Assembly (NCBI GenBank): GCA_910579975.1
Contig: CAJTWU010000001.1
Coordinates: 125,401-189,400, forward strand
Direction of reading: 5' to 3'
Origin: an uncultured Vampirovibrio sp.
Lineage (GTDB): Bacteria; Cyanobacteriota; Vampirovibrionia; Gastranaerophilales; Gastranaerophilaceae
DNA length: 64,000 bases
Made by a program: the position numbers and the translations under genes. Below, piece by piece: positions 24,329 through 33,588 of this stretch. Position 1 is the stretch's first letter. Each line of letters starts with the position of its first letter. The notes beneath the pieces were generated by a model that was given only the letters and a program-made list of their open reading frames with translations, was not told the DNA's origin and searched no databases.

Positions 24329-25312
24329 CCATTTATAAGCTTCATTTGCGCTTTGAGGAATATCCATAACGAAGGTTCCTCCATAACGTCCGCGCGTGAA
24401 CGTTAAATATCCGTCTTCTGAAAGATTATCAAGCGCTCTTTTAATAGTTTTTTCACTGGTGTTATAGAGTTGAGAAAACTCTTTTATTGAAGGAAGTTTA
24501 TCTCCAACTTGTGAGTTCTCGCAAATAAATTGCCTTATTTTTTGTTCGATTTTTTCGTAATTATATGGTTCTGTATGCTCATCTGAAACACATGTTCCAT
24601 ATCTTCCACGTTTTGTATGTAAAATTCCTTCTTTTGAAAGAAGCTTAATTGCATCATGAATAGTTTTAACACTTACATCAAAATGTTTTGCGAACTCGGT
24701 ATTTGAAGGAAGTTTTTGTCCGGGTTTTAAATCTTTTATAAGTTTTTTTATACTTACAGCAATTTTTTCAACAAGAGTTTTTGTTTCAACCTGTTCAATA
24801 TCAAAATCCAAAGCTTTTATAATAAAAGAATTGTCTTTTTTTTCTAATATACCTTGTGAAACAAGACTGGAAATTGCTGTAATCAATGTGGTATTTGCTA
24901 TTCCACTTACACGTGCAAACTCTCTTATTGAAACAATTTTGTCGCCTTCTTTGTATCCGTTATCATATAAGTATTTTTTTATTATTTCAATTGCAAGCTC
25001 TCGTTTAGAAGTTAGTTTTTGTACCTTAAAAGAAGGTGCCTTAATAAAAGTTCCAATCCTTTGTTTAGACTCAACTACTCCTAAATCTTCAGCAAGTCTG
25101 TATGCATTCTGTACTGTCCCCTGACTAACCCCGATATGACATGCAAGGTCACCTTTTAGAGGCAAAAGGTCATAAGGCTTAATGTTTCCAGTTTCCAGTG
25201 ATATTTTTATCCAGTTGACAAGCCAATCAGTAAGCTTTTTGACTTTATTTTCATTTGGTGAAAAGCTATGAATATGCGGTGCCATTTCTGCTACGGTTAT
25301 TCTTCGTCCCAT
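24293..25312 (-). CDS. regulator made of four tandem GntR-type winged-helix domains, no effector domain
   Basis: 339 residues containing four consecutive GntR-like wHTH units: about 25-90 (HIGVSQGTVQNAYRLAEDLG), 103-165 (ANTTLITAISSLVSQGILE), 175-245 (FDVSVKTIHDAIKLLSKEGI) and 250-320 (YNTSEKTIKRALDNLSEDGY). The last two share the wing sequence RGRYG. GntR proteins normally have one such domain plus an FCD, UTRA or aminotransferase partner; none is present here. No ribosome binding site; it begins 20 nt after the stop of the small upstream gene, so coupling or a leaderless start is possible. Confidence 0.8.
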   Translation of the reverse strand: MGRRITVAEMAPHIHSFSPNENKVKKLTDWLVNWIKISLETGNIKPYDLLPLKGDLACHIGVSQGTVQNAYRLAEDLGVVESKQRIGTFIKAPSFKVQKLTSKRELAIEIIKKYLYDNGYKEGDKIVSIREFARVSGIANTTLITAISSLVSQGILEKKDNSFIIKALDFDIEQVETKTLVEKIAVSIKKLIKDLKPGQKLPSNTEFAKHFDVSVKTIHDAIKLLSKEGILHTKRGRYGTCVSDEHTEPYNYEKIEQKIRQFICENSQVGDKLPSIKEFSQLYNTSEKTIKRALDNLSEDGYLTFTRGRYGGTFVMDIPQSANEAYKWLAINSEYVIPD

Positions 25313-25332
25313 AGCAGAAATTTTACCACAAA

Positions 25333-25635
25333 TTAAAATTTAATCGCAGGATTTTTTATGCAGCTGTTTAAATAATCTATTGTAGATAACTTTTCGTTAT
25401 AAAGATATTTAATAAAATTAAGATATGAAATATCAAAAGAACTCAATAGAATATTTATCTCAAACCCTTCAGAGCAAAAAGGTTCGTAGTCGTATACAAC
25501 ATAGCTGTTATACTTGCTTTTCCACTCTTTGCGTTCAATTCTGCAATTGTTTTCTTCGGCAACATCTTCGACCCAGTCCACGATGTCTTTGTTAATATTT
25601 TTGATTTCAAGGTATTTATTCTGAAAGTTTTCCAT
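25333..25635 (-). CDS. small acidic protein of unknown function, upstream of the GntR-array gene
   Basis: Not recognised. 100 residues starting MENFQNKYLEIKNINKDIVD, mixed alpha/beta, no membrane segment, two or three cysteines. An AGGAGA box is 10 nt before this ATG; another frame starting 2 nt after the box would give a shorter product without homology clues. Only 20 nt separate it from the quadruple wHTH regulator, so the two are likely one operon. Confidence 0.55.
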   Translation of the reverse strand: MENFQNKYLEIKNINKDIVDWVEDVAEENNCRIERKEWKSKYNSYVVYDYEPFCSEGFEINILLSSFDISYLNFIKYLYNEKLSTIDYLNSCIKNPAIKF

Positions 25636-25718
25636 AGTAACATATCTCCTTTTCGGGAAATAGTTTCCCTACATTGAAATTGTAAAAGGTTATGTCAGGA
25701 GATAAATCACCATTTTGT

Positions 25719-26732
25719 TTAATTTTTGTTGATAATATTACTTAGATATTTTTTAGCGGTTTTTTCTTCTGTAAGTTCCAATACAGTATTGTAAGCATTT
25801 TCAAGTATTTTGTTTTTATCAGGGATGGATAATATTCTGTTTAAAACTTCTTTTACATCAGTGCAAACAAAACCGTTAAATCCGTCTTTAATTATCCCGT
25901 CAATCCCGTCATCTTTTCTGCAAACAGTAATACATCCGGATGCCATTGCTTCAAGATAAACCATACCAAAAGTTTCATTTTCGCTTGGGAGGATAAAAAT
26001 ATCAGACTCGCGCATTTTTTCTAAGACTTTTGAATGTGGCAGTTGTCCTGTAAAAATAGCATGAGGAGGTAATTTTTCCTTGCCTGAACCTATAACAGTT
26101 AGTTCAATATTGTCAAAATTTTTGCAAGCTAAAATAACTTCATCAATATGTTTTCGTTTGATAAATTGTCCGCAAGTCAAAACTTGAATTTTTTTATTAC
26201 CCGACCATTTACTTTTAATTGCACCGTTTATTCCAGAGGGAGCTACAAAAGTTTTTGTTTCAAATTCAGGATAAAGTTTCAAAAATTTATTTTTCAAAGC
26301 TTCAGAACGGCAAGATATTTTAATAGCATTATGATAAGCTTTTTCTAATCTTGGTTTGAAATGAAATTTGTATAATTGTTTTGTTAAAACTTCTAAATCT
26401 GAAGCGTGAACTGCGGCACAAAACGGTAATCCTAATTTGTCAGCGTATAAAATCCCGCTTGGCATGTGCGCTATTACTATATCAGGGGCATATGAGGTTT
26501 GTACTTTTGACCAAAATGGAAAAATAAAATTAATGTTTTCAACATCACCATAAACCCCGTTCGGGTAATAAGGCTTTTTTCTTAAAAAAGAGTTGAGTAA
26601 AAAATTTGGTTTTATTACTTTGACTTCGTGTCCGAGTTTTTGCCAGTTTTTGACAAAGGTTTCAATTGTATGAGGAGTGTATTTTTCGTCCTCTTTTATC
26701 GGGTATAAATCTGTAATAACGAGGATTTTCAT
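25719..26732 (-). CDS. glycosyltransferase family 4
   Basis: 337 residues of GT-B fold: N-terminal ITDLYPIKEDEKYTPHTIET, C-terminal donor-binding domain with VLTCGQFIKRKHIDEVI and the EX7E-type region SDIFILPSENETFGMVYLEA. A cytosolic or membrane-associated sugar transferase of unknown acceptor, likely for surface polysaccharide or glycolipid. It overlaps the stop of the preceding ABC permease by 1 nt (TAATG). Confidence 0.88.
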   Translation of the reverse strand: MKILVITDLYPIKEDEKYTPHTIETFVKNWQKLGHEVKVIKPNFLLNSFLRKKPYYPNGVYGDVENINFIFPFWSKVQTSYAPDIVIAHMPSGILYADKLGLPFCAAVHASDLEVLTKQLYKFHFKPRLEKAYHNAIKISCRSEALKNKFLKLYPEFETKTFVAPSGINGAIKSKWSGNKKIQVLTCGQFIKRKHIDEVILACKNFDNIELTVIGSGKEKLPPHAIFTGQLPHSKVLEKMRESDIFILPSENETFGMVYLEAMASGCITVCRKDDGIDGIIKDGFNGFVCTDVKEVLNRILSIPDKNKILENAYNTVLELTEEKTAKKYLSNIINKN

Positions 26733-27604
26733 TAAATGTCACCATACTTATTGCGTTCAAAACACAAAATATTTATTAATGAAAATATCATTACAACGAC
26801 AAGTAAAACAACTGCAAGAGCAGAGGCATAACCTAAATCAAGGTTTTCAAAAGCGCGTTCATAAATATAATACACAATTGTTTTTGATGAATTCAAAGGC
26901 CCGCCTTTTGTCATAACATAGATTTCTGCGAAAACTTTCATAGCAGAAATTGTACTTATTGTTGAAACCAAGGCAATTGTCGGCATAATATGAGGAATTG
27001 TTACGGTTAAGTGTTTCTGTAAAAAGCTTGCGCCGTCAATATCACAGGCTTCATACAAATCCTGAGGAACGCTCATTAATGATGAAAGATAAATCATCAT
27101 ATAATACCCGACCCCTTTCCAAATGGTTACAACTGCAACCGAAAACAAAGCCCATTTTGTGTCGGTAAGCCAGCCTACGGGAGCAATATGTAAAAGAGAT
27201 AATAAATAATTTAAAACTCCTTGCGTTGCATAAAGCCACTTAAATGCAATAGCTGCAACAACTATGGATACAATTACAGGAAGATAAATAAGTATCTTGT
27301 ATAAAGTTACTCCTCTGATTTTTTGATTAATTAATATTGCCAAGAACAAAGGAAATGTTACTAAAAAAGGAACTGCAATTACAAGATACATAAAAGTATT
27401 AAACATAACCTTGTAAAAAATTGGTTCTTTAAAAAGTTTTACGTAATTATCAACTCCGTTAAATGTCGGATGATAAATACTATTTGAATAATCAAAAAAA
27501 CTCAAACCGATTGTTTGAAAAAACGGGATAAAAAAGAAAACAATCAATACTGCCGCAGCGGGAAGCAAAAACAAATATGGCGAGTATTTTTTGTAATAAT
27601 TCAT
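26732..27604 (-). CDS. sugar ABC transporter permease (MalF/UgpA type), orphan
   Basis: 290 residues, six membrane segments starting YLFLLPAAAVLIVFFFIPFF and the EAA loop LYEACDIDGASFLQKHLTVT that contacts the ATPase. The usual second permease, binding protein and ATPase are not in this window; instead it is coupled to a glycosyltransferase. It may pair with components elsewhere. No good ribosome binding site is visible before ATG. Confidence 0.88.
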   Translation of the reverse strand: MNYYKKYSPYLFLLPAAAVLIVFFFIPFFQTIGLSFFDYSNSIYHPTFNGVDNYVKLFKEPIFYKVMFNTFMYLVIAVPFLVTFPLFLAILINQKIRGVTLYKILIYLPVIVSIVVAAIAFKWLYATQGVLNYLLSLLHIAPVGWLTDTKWALFSVAVVTIWKGVGYYMMIYLSSLMSVPQDLYEACDIDGASFLQKHLTVTIPHIMPTIALVSTISTISAMKVFAEIYVMTKGGPLNSSKTIVYYIYERAFENLDLGYASALAVVLLVVVMIFSLINILCFERNKYGDI

Positions 27605-27616
27605 ATGTCCATTATA

Positions 27617-27648
27617 AAAGGGTCGGTTGATGAAATCAACCGACCCTT
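27617..27648 (-). terminator. hairpin terminator after the HEAT-repeat gene
   Basis: A stem of about 14 bp (GGGTCGGTTGAT / ATCAACCGACCC core) with a 3-nt loop, 18 nt after the stop on the minus strand. The U-tract is short (TTTATAAT), so termination may be partial, with read-through into the permease. Confidence 0.7.
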
Positions 27649-27666
27649 TATTATGTTTAAAATTTA

Positions 27667-28524
27667 TTATACTGTAGCAGGTTTTTTCTGTTGCTGATTA
27701 GCTCCAGGAATAGCTTGCCAGTTTGCAGCCATAATCTTTTTAAATGATTTTAAAGCTGTATCTTCAAGTTCACCCAATTCTTCTGCTTCCATAATTAATT
27801 CACGAAGAGGAAGAAGAGCGCGTTGGTCACGAAGTACACCTAAAGCTGCTGCTGCACCCGCTCTAACTAAATCGTTTTCTGAACGGTTTTTCATAACATC
27901 AATTAGAGCTGGAACTGCTTTTGTATCGCTTAATTTGCCTAATGAAGTTACTGCATAAATTCTTACGTTAACCCATTCATCATAAAGCATATTAATGATT
28001 TTATCTACGCATTTTTTGTTGCCGATTTCACCAAGAGCACGAGTTGCATCACAACGTACGTTAACTTTTTCGTGGTCTAATGATTTCATTAATGCATCTG
28101 TAGCAACATCACCGATTTCGATAAGAGCATCAGTTGCTGTAATACAAACTTGAGAATTTTCGTCGTTTAATGCTTCAACAAGCGGTTCAACAACGATTTT
28201 GCCGCCTAAACGACCGAGTGCACGAGCTGCACGAACTCTAACGTCTACGTTTCTGTCTTCGCGTAATGATTCGATTAAGTGTTCTGTAGCCTTGCAATCA
28301 CCCAATTCGCCCAAAGCACGAGCAGCGTATAAACGAACAGAACCGTTTTTATCGTTCTTAAGAACATCAATTAACGGTTCAACGGCTTTAGAGTCGCCCA
28401 TTTCGCCTAAAACGCGGGCTGCATTATATCTAACTTTTTCTGAACTTGATGACATTAAATCATTGATAAGTTCTTGGAAAGTTTTTTTAACTTGTTTCTT
28501 TTTGCCGTTAACTGTTATTGCCAT
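27667..28524 (-). CDS. HEAT-repeat protein (PBS-lyase-like repeats)
   Basis: 285 residues with roughly seven HEAT-like repeats of about 31 residues, recognisable by the recurring ARxLGxLGD pattern (VRYNAARVLGEMGDSKAVEP, VRLYAARALGELGDCKATEH). Such repeats occur in phycobilin lyases and phycocyanobilin-related proteins of cyanobacteria and in many scaffold proteins; no phycobiliprotein is here, so a protein-binding scaffold is more likely. GGAGG precedes ATG by 8 nt. Confidence 0.85.
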   Translation of the reverse strand: MAITVNGKKKQVKKTFQELINDLMSSSSEKVRYNAARVLGEMGDSKAVEPLIDVLKNDKNGSVRLYAARALGELGDCKATEHLIESLREDRNVDVRVRAARALGRLGGKIVVEPLVEALNDENSQVCITATDALIEIGDVATDALMKSLDHEKVNVRCDATRALGEIGNKKCVDKIINMLYDEWVNVRIYAVTSLGKLSDTKAVPALIDVMKNRSENDLVRAGAAAALGVLRDQRALLPLRELIMEAEELGELEDTALKSFKKIMAANWQAIPGANQQQKKPATV

Positions 28525-28819
28525 ACACTTTACCTCCGATATGCAAATAAAATTATCTAACTTCTACACAAGATTATAAAGTTTTGTTTTTATAAAAAAT
28601 TGCTTTTTCTGATTCCTTTATTAAGTTTTTGTTACAATCTCCCTTTAAGGGTAAAAAGTACACTTAATCATTTCGTACTGCTAGTATATCATATTTTCTC
28701 ATATTCTTTACTGCTCTGTCGGATATTTTTACAAAAATTAATTATTATTTGATTTGTGATTTTGTTCAAACTTAGTTATATCAAGCAAAATAAGACTTCA
28801 AGTTTCTTAATATTTATTA

Positions 28820-30469
28820 CTAACCATAGATAGTAATAATAAACTCGCTTCCTTTTCCAAGTTTTGTTTTTACTTCGATTGTTCCTTTATGTTTTTCAAT
28901 TATTTTTTGTGAAATAGCAAGCCCTAAGCCTGTTCCAACACCTACTCCTTTTGTTGTGTACCCGGCAAAGAAAATTTTATCCGGTTCCTTTATGCCGCAT
29001 CCGGTATCCTTAATTTTTACTTTTAATTCGTTGTTTTCATAACTTGTGTCAATAGTAATTGTTCCTTCTTTTTCTATTGCGTGTGCTGCATTTACAAGTA
29101 TGTTCATAAAAACTTGGTTAAGCATATTAGGATAACATTTTATTGGAGGAAGTTTTCCGTAATTTTTTATAATTTTTATTCTGTTTTTTGTTTCATGACG
29201 GATTAAATCCAAAGTTAAATCGATTTCTTTATTAATGTCGGCATTCTGTAATTCTGCTTCATCCAAACGAACAAATTTTCTTAAAGAAACCACAAGTCTG
29301 TTAATTCTTTCAATTGCTTCTTTATCTATTGTATTAATTTCGTTTAAAAGCTCACCGATTTCTTTATCTTCTATTTTTGAAATTAATTTTGTTGCAATTT
29401 CGTTATTTGATTTAATAGAAGCAACAGGAGTGTTTATTTCATGTGCTACACCTGCAACAAGTTGACCAAGAGAGGCCATTTTTTCTGAATTAATAAGTTT
29501 TAATTGTGTATCTTGAAGTTCTTTTAAAGTTTTGGTCAATTCCTTAACCATTCTTGCATCTTTTTTATATAGTTCTGATTGAATAATTGCGTTTCCCAAT
29601 TGGGTTGAAACACCGTCAAGAACTTCAAGAGCATCATCGAGTTTTGTCTTTTGTTTTGTTAAAAGAACAATAACTCCGAGTCTGTTATTAAGGTGATAAA
29701 TAGGAAGAACTATTCTTTGCACAAGTTCATTAAATGGTTTTGCTTCTGAAAACTCTTTCATACAGGATGAAACAAAAACTTTGGCATAAGATATTGATTT
29801 TTCTGTAGCTTTGTCAAAAGTTATTTTGCGTCCGATATCTTTTTTGTGAAGTGATTCATTGATAATGTATGCTTGCATATCTTTGGAATAGACTGCATAG
29901 TAAGCTCTAAATCCGGCAAAAAGATTTGATAATTCATCTAATGCGGAGGATAAAATTACAGATGTATCAACAGAGCTTCTAATAATATTAGAAATATTAT
30001 TTAATAATAAAAGTTTCATTGCTTGCGATTGTGCTTGCTGTTTAACTTTAGATAAATTTTTGTTTTCGTTTTCAAGAAGAGTAATCTTTTTTTGATAAGA
30101 TTGACTTCTTGAAATAGATTTTTCTAATCCTATTTTTGCTGTAACGTCAGTGAAAACAATAATTACATGTCCATGTTTTTTTGTTGAAATCATATCGTAG
30201 TATGAGTAATCATTACCCGAAGTTTGATATAAAACATGAGCAGAAAAATCCTCCGGAGAGTCAATTGCCTGCATAATTGGAGAGTGTACATCGACATTGT
30301 TGCTGATTAGGGCGCAGACTTGATAGTTAAGCTTGTGGGAAAATCTTTTAAGGTTTTCAAAATCAGAAAAAACGCGTTTAAAAACATTGTTTCTAAAAAC
30401 GACTTCTTTTTTTTCATTAACAACGATAACAGCGCTGTTAAATTTATTAAATAAATCAAACTTCCCCAT
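28820..30469 (-). CDS. sensor histidine kinase with PAS-like and GAF-like sensory domains
   Basis: 549 residues, no membrane segment, so cytosolic. Residues 1-125 resemble PAS, about 160-310 resemble GAF, then a coiled coil, HisKA with the phospho-His in VAGVAHEINTPVASIKS, and HATPase with NILVNAAHAIEKEG and GVGTGLGLAISQKII. No response regulator is adjacent. The ATG has no ribosome binding site and lies 6 nt after TATAAT (leaderless type), back to back with the PHP gene, which has the same arrangement. Confidence 0.88.
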   Translation of the reverse strand: MGKFDLFNKFNSAVIVVNEKKEVVFRNNVFKRVFSDFENLKRFSHKLNYQVCALISNNVDVHSPIMQAIDSPEDFSAHVLYQTSGNDYSYYDMISTKKHGHVIIVFTDVTAKIGLEKSISRSQSYQKKITLLENENKNLSKVKQQAQSQAMKLLLLNNISNIIRSSVDTSVILSSALDELSNLFAGFRAYYAVYSKDMQAYIINESLHKKDIGRKITFDKATEKSISYAKVFVSSCMKEFSEAKPFNELVQRIVLPIYHLNNRLGVIVLLTKQKTKLDDALEVLDGVSTQLGNAIIQSELYKKDARMVKELTKTLKELQDTQLKLINSEKMASLGQLVAGVAHEINTPVASIKSNNEIATKLISKIEDKEIGELLNEINTIDKEAIERINRLVVSLRKFVRLDEAELQNADINKEIDLTLDLIRHETKNRIKIIKNYGKLPPIKCYPNMLNQVFMNILVNAAHAIEKEGTITIDTSYENNELKVKIKDTGCGIKEPDKIFFAGYTTKGVGVGTGLGLAISQKIIEKHKGTIEVKTKLGKGSEFIITIYG

Positions 30470-30475
30470 AACAAT

Positions 30476-30504
30476 ATTATATATTTGTAAACAGAATGAA
30501 GCAA
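30476..30504 (-). promoter_or_regulatory. leaderless-type promoter of the histidine kinase gene
   Basis: Minus strand TTGCTT (30504-30499), 17-nt spacer, TATAAT (30481-30476), 6 nt, ATG. On the plus strand another TATAAT (30522-30527) lies 6 nt before the PHP start, so the 64-bp gap is a compact divergent promoter. Confidence 0.6.
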
Positions 30505-30533
30505 GAAATATAAAATTGATTTATAATTAACTT

Positions 30534-31355
30534 ATGATTACATTGGGATATAAAGAAGTTTTAATAAAGGGAATTCATCGGCGTTATCAATTTACGCCGG
30601 GGGCTGAAGCATTGAGTTCGGTTTTATCTCCCGATGAGTTAAAACAGATTTTGAGAAACATTCCTGCTTCTTTTTATGATGTAGGCGATAGGTTTGAAAA
30701 TGTAAAATCAGGTAATTTCAGAATTAATTTGCATGTTCATATAAATAAATCTGATGGTTCAATGACTCCTCAAGAATATCTGGAACAATCTGTAAGGTAT
30801 GCTGATAAGATAAAAGGAATTTATATTTCAGCTGCAACGGATCATAATAATTTTGAAGCATCACAAGAAGTAATTGCAATGATAGCTGATGAGCCTAAAA
30901 AATATAAAAATTTTAGATTTGTTGCCGGTTGTGAATTTATGTTTTTGGATGAAGATTGCGGATTTAGGTTCCCGGCATTTGAGGCAGTCGGTTTGGGAAT
31001 TAATCCGTTTTGTGAGGAGCTTTTGGCAAAGCTTAGAAAACTTAACCCAATTAATATAATAGATAAGATAAAGGAATTTGGTGCAATTTTATCTTATGCA
31101 CACCCGGTTCGTTATTGTCAGGGCAATGGAGTGCAAATGGATTTTATTGAATATTTAAAGACGATAGGAATTGACGGAATTGAATCAAATTACCAGTATA
31201 TCGGATTTGTTGATACGCCTGATTTAAGAGCTCAAATTGCTGAAAGCAAAGAAGTTGCGGCGCAAAATGGTTTTTTTGAAACAGGAGGCACCGATACTCA
31301 TGGAAAAAATATATTTCATACTAAAGCACAAAAAGTTTTGGATGAGTTGATATAA
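30534..31355 (+). CDS. PHP-domain metal-dependent phosphoesterase
   Basis: 273 residues. PHP motifs: NLHVHINKSDGSMTP (HxH), SAATDHNNFEA, SYAHPVRYC and GGTDTHGKN, the four metal-binding clusters. Such enzymes hydrolyse phosphate esters of nucleotides or sugar phosphates; the substrate is unknown. The first 55 residues are a lineage-type extension before the PHP core. There is no ribosome binding site, with TATAAT 6 nt before ATG. Confidence 0.85.
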   Translation: MITLGYKEVLIKGIHRRYQFTPGAEALSSVLSPDELKQILRNIPASFYDVGDRFENVKSGNFRINLHVHINKSDGSMTPQEYLEQSVRYADKIKGIYISAATDHNNFEASQEVIAMIADEPKKYKNFRFVAGCEFMFLDEDCGFRFPAFEAVGLGINPFCEELLAKLRKLNPINIIDKIKEFGAILSYAHPVRYCQGNGVQMDFIEYLKTIGIDGIESNYQYIGFVDTPDLRAQIAESKEVAAQNGFFETGGTDTHGKNIFHTKAQKVLDELI

Positions 31356-31403
31356 GTCAAGGATACAATTTATTTTATTTTGATAATAGTAAATCATATT
31401 AGA

Positions 31404-31937
31404 ATGAAGTTTTTTGTCAAAATATTCTTATCAATAATATTAACTGTACCATTATGTTTTGCAGAAGAATATCTTTACATTCTTAATGACAGTTGTATCT
31501 TGGATTTATATTCTAATGCTTCAGAGTATTTTAAAAACTCTCCAATTCTTGTGATAAAAGACCCTCACGGACTTTTATTACGGTTTGAGATTGTGGATAT
31601 TGCAAATAATTGCAAAAGGTTGAGTGCAGATACTTATAAAAAAGTAAAATATGTAGAACAATTTTTGGCAAAAATGAATAATCCTGTTATAATAGAAGTG
31701 CATGTAAATGAAATTCCTGAAAACTGTGCAAGATTGCATAAAAAATGGGAGATTTCAACATTAATTGCAAATAATATCGAGTCAGTTATTTTATTACCAA
31801 AGGGGAAGCTTGCTCGAAATAAAATTCACTCTGTTGGTTTTGGGGAGTTTTTACCGCCAAAGAATACACCAAATAATGGTGGTAATTATATAAATAGAGT
31901 TGATATAATGATATTATGTGACATAAATGGAGAATAG
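31404..31937 (+). CDS. secreted protein with a C-terminal OmpA/MotB-like peptidoglycan-binding region
   Basis: 177 residues: signal peptide MKFFVKIFLSIILTVPLCFA, then a domain whose end, SVGFGEFLPPKNTPNNGGNY followed by NRVDIMI, matches the OmpA-family pattern (GxGExxP...NRRVDI). The core looks shorter and divergent from a normal OmpA domain. The start at 31404 is chosen to give a clean signal peptide; no strong ribosome binding site is present. It overlaps the fliL reading frame region by a few bases only and precedes fliL-fliM-fliN, so a flagellar motor or stator role is possible but unproven. Confidence 0.55.
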   Translation: MKFFVKIFLSIILTVPLCFAEEYLYILNDSCILDLYSNASEYFKNSPILVIKDPHGLLLRFEIVDIANNCKRLSADTYKKVKYVEQFLAKMNNPVIIEVHVNEIPENCARLHKKWEISTLIANNIESVILLPKGKLARNKIHSVGFGEFLPPKNTPNNGGNYINRVDIMILCDINGE

Positions 31938-31938
31938 T

Positions 31939-32538
31939 ATGGCTGAAAATGAACGTTCTGAATTAAGAGACGGAGGCGCTATTAATAAGATTTTAATAAC
32001 TAACCTTGCATCAATGGTTATAATGTTTTTAGTTTTTACAGGTGTATTTTATCTCATTATGGATAATATGATGACTAAAAAGATTGCCAATATTCAAATT
32101 TCACAAGAGGAACTTGAAGAAAGTGATGAAGGCGATGAAATTGAAAGAGGCATTATTGTTGATTTAGGTGATTTCATTTTAAACCTTTGTGATGAGGCAC
32201 AGAAAAAATATTTGAAAGTTAATGTTGCAATTGAAGTCTCCCAAAAAGAAACTGATTTTGCAAAAGAAGAACCGGCTAAGAGCGGCGGACATGGCGGTCA
32301 TGGTGAGGCACCTGCTGCAGCTGATCCAATGGAAGCTATTCAAAAAGAAATGGCTCAATTTAAGCCGGCAATCAGAGATGCCGTTATTACTAACTTATCG
32401 AGTAAAACTTCATCAGAATTAGCTTCTGCAGCCGGTAAAGAATTGGCAAAAGAACAAATCTCCAATGATATAAATTCAATTCTCGGCGGAGAAAGAGAAG
32501 TATTAAGAGTAAGTTTCGGACAATTCATTATTCAATAG
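31939..32538 (+). CDS. fliL: flagellar basal-body-associated protein FliL
   Basis: 199 residues: one N-terminal membrane span (LITNLASMVIMFLVFTGVFY), an acidic linker, then the periplasmic FliL domain with GDFILNLCDEAQKKYLKVNV and PAIRDAVITNLSSKTSSELA. A His/Gly/Ala-rich insertion (GGHGGHGEAPAAA) interrupts the domain. FliL rings surround the stator. GGAG lies 6 nt before this ATG. Next to fliM and fliN. Confidence 0.9.
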   Translation: MAENERSELRDGGAINKILITNLASMVIMFLVFTGVFYLIMDNMMTKKIANIQISQEELEESDEGDEIERGIIVDLGDFILNLCDEAQKKYLKVNVAIEVSQKETDFAKEEPAKSGGHGGHGEAPAAADPMEAIQKEMAQFKPAIRDAVITNLSSKTSSELASAAGKELAKEQISNDINSILGGEREVLRVSFGQFIIQ

Positions 32539-32547
32539 GAACAGTAA

Positions 32548-33519
32548 ATGTCAGATAAAAACGATTTAATAAACCAAGCAGATATAGATGAATTTGATGA
32601 GGCGGAACACAAAAGTTATAAGCTTTATAACTTTAGACGTCCCGACAAATTTTCAAAAGATAACTTAAGAGCCTTGAGAGATATACATAGAGAATTTTCT
32701 AAGGCTATTTCGCTTATCTTGAGCGGCTATCTTCGTATGAGAGTTGAAATTGAAATCGTTTCTGTTGACCAGTTAACTTATGAAGAATTTGTTCGTTCAA
32801 TGCCTTCTCCAATTAGTGTAGGGGTTTTTGAGTTTGAACCTTTATCAGGTCAAATTCTTTTAGGTATAAGCTTTGAAGTTTTAACTTGTATTGTTAACCG
32901 TATGCTTGGCGGTGTTGGTTCTGTTGACCTTAATTCTAAAGAACTTACAGATATTGAAAAGGCTCTTGTTAAAAAGATTATTAATATAATTATTCAATCT
33001 TTAGAAGACTCGTGGAATACTATTATTCCTGTTACGGGCAAGTTTATTAGTATTGATGATAACTATCAATCTATTCAGGTTGCAACTGCGGGTGAAATTG
33101 TTGCACTTTTGACTTTTGAGGTTCAGGTTGCGGGAAAACACTTCGGGTTATTTAGTTTGTGCTTCCCTTACCCTGTTTTGGAAACTGTTTTGGGGCATTT
33201 GAGTACTCAGCATATTTTCCAAACAAAAGGTCTTGTTGCCTCTAATGAAGAAAGGTTGAAAATGATTTCTAAATTGAATTCTTCTAATGTAGATTTGAGG
33301 GTTCAGTTTGGTTCTTGTAATATTACTCTTGATGACTTTTTGCAATTAACAGAGGGTGATATTATTAAACTCGATAATAAGGTTCAGGATGACTTAATTG
33401 TAAAAGTTAATGGCGAGAAGAAATTCTTTGCTCGTCCGGGAACAATAAAAGACAATATTTGTGTTAAAATAACAGATGTGTATGATGAAATGCACGAATT
33501 ATTAAGAAATTATTTCTAG
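32548..33519 (+). CDS. fliM: flagellar motor switch protein FliM
   Basis: 323 residues. The N-terminal NDLINQADIDEF is the CheY-P-binding peptide; the middle CheC-like domain has PDKFSKDNLRALRDIHREFS and ends near residue 230; the C-terminal SpoA domain contains LTEGDIIKLDNKVQDDLIVK. It sets rotation direction in the C-ring with FliN. AGGAAC precedes ATG, 9 nt after the fliL stop. Confidence 0.95.
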   Translation: MSDKNDLINQADIDEFDEAEHKSYKLYNFRRPDKFSKDNLRALRDIHREFSKAISLILSGYLRMRVEIEIVSVDQLTYEEFVRSMPSPISVGVFEFEPLSGQILLGISFEVLTCIVNRMLGGVGSVDLNSKELTDIEKALVKKIINIIIQSLEDSWNTIIPVTGKFISIDDNYQSIQVATAGEIVALLTFEVQVAGKHFGLFSLCFPYPVLETVLGHLSTQHIFQTKGLVASNEERLKMISKLNSSNVDLRVQFGSCNITLDDFLQLTEGDIIKLDNKVQDDLIVKVNGEKKFFARPGTIKDNICVKITDVYDEMHELLRNYF

Positions 33520-33531
33520 GCGGGGGTAAAG

Positions 33532-33547
33532 GGGTAAATATATTTAA
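33532..33547 (+). repeat. short repeat shared with the pflB-glycyl subunit gap
   Basis: GGGTAAATATATTTAA here and GGGTAAATATATTTTA at 8025-8040: a 14-base identity, both a few nucleotides after the stop of the upstream gene of a two-gene unit. Confidence 0.35.
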
Positions 33548-33588
33548 CCTGATGAGAGACTACAAGTTTAAAGTGAAGAGGACTGATT

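Noticed and set aside
28525..28819. Intergenic stretch between the HEAT gene and the kinase as an RNA gene
   Set aside because: Only A/T-rich sequence with a TATAAT (minus, 28573-28578) and a small CCCTTTAAGGG palindrome; no stable structure or terminator pair seen.
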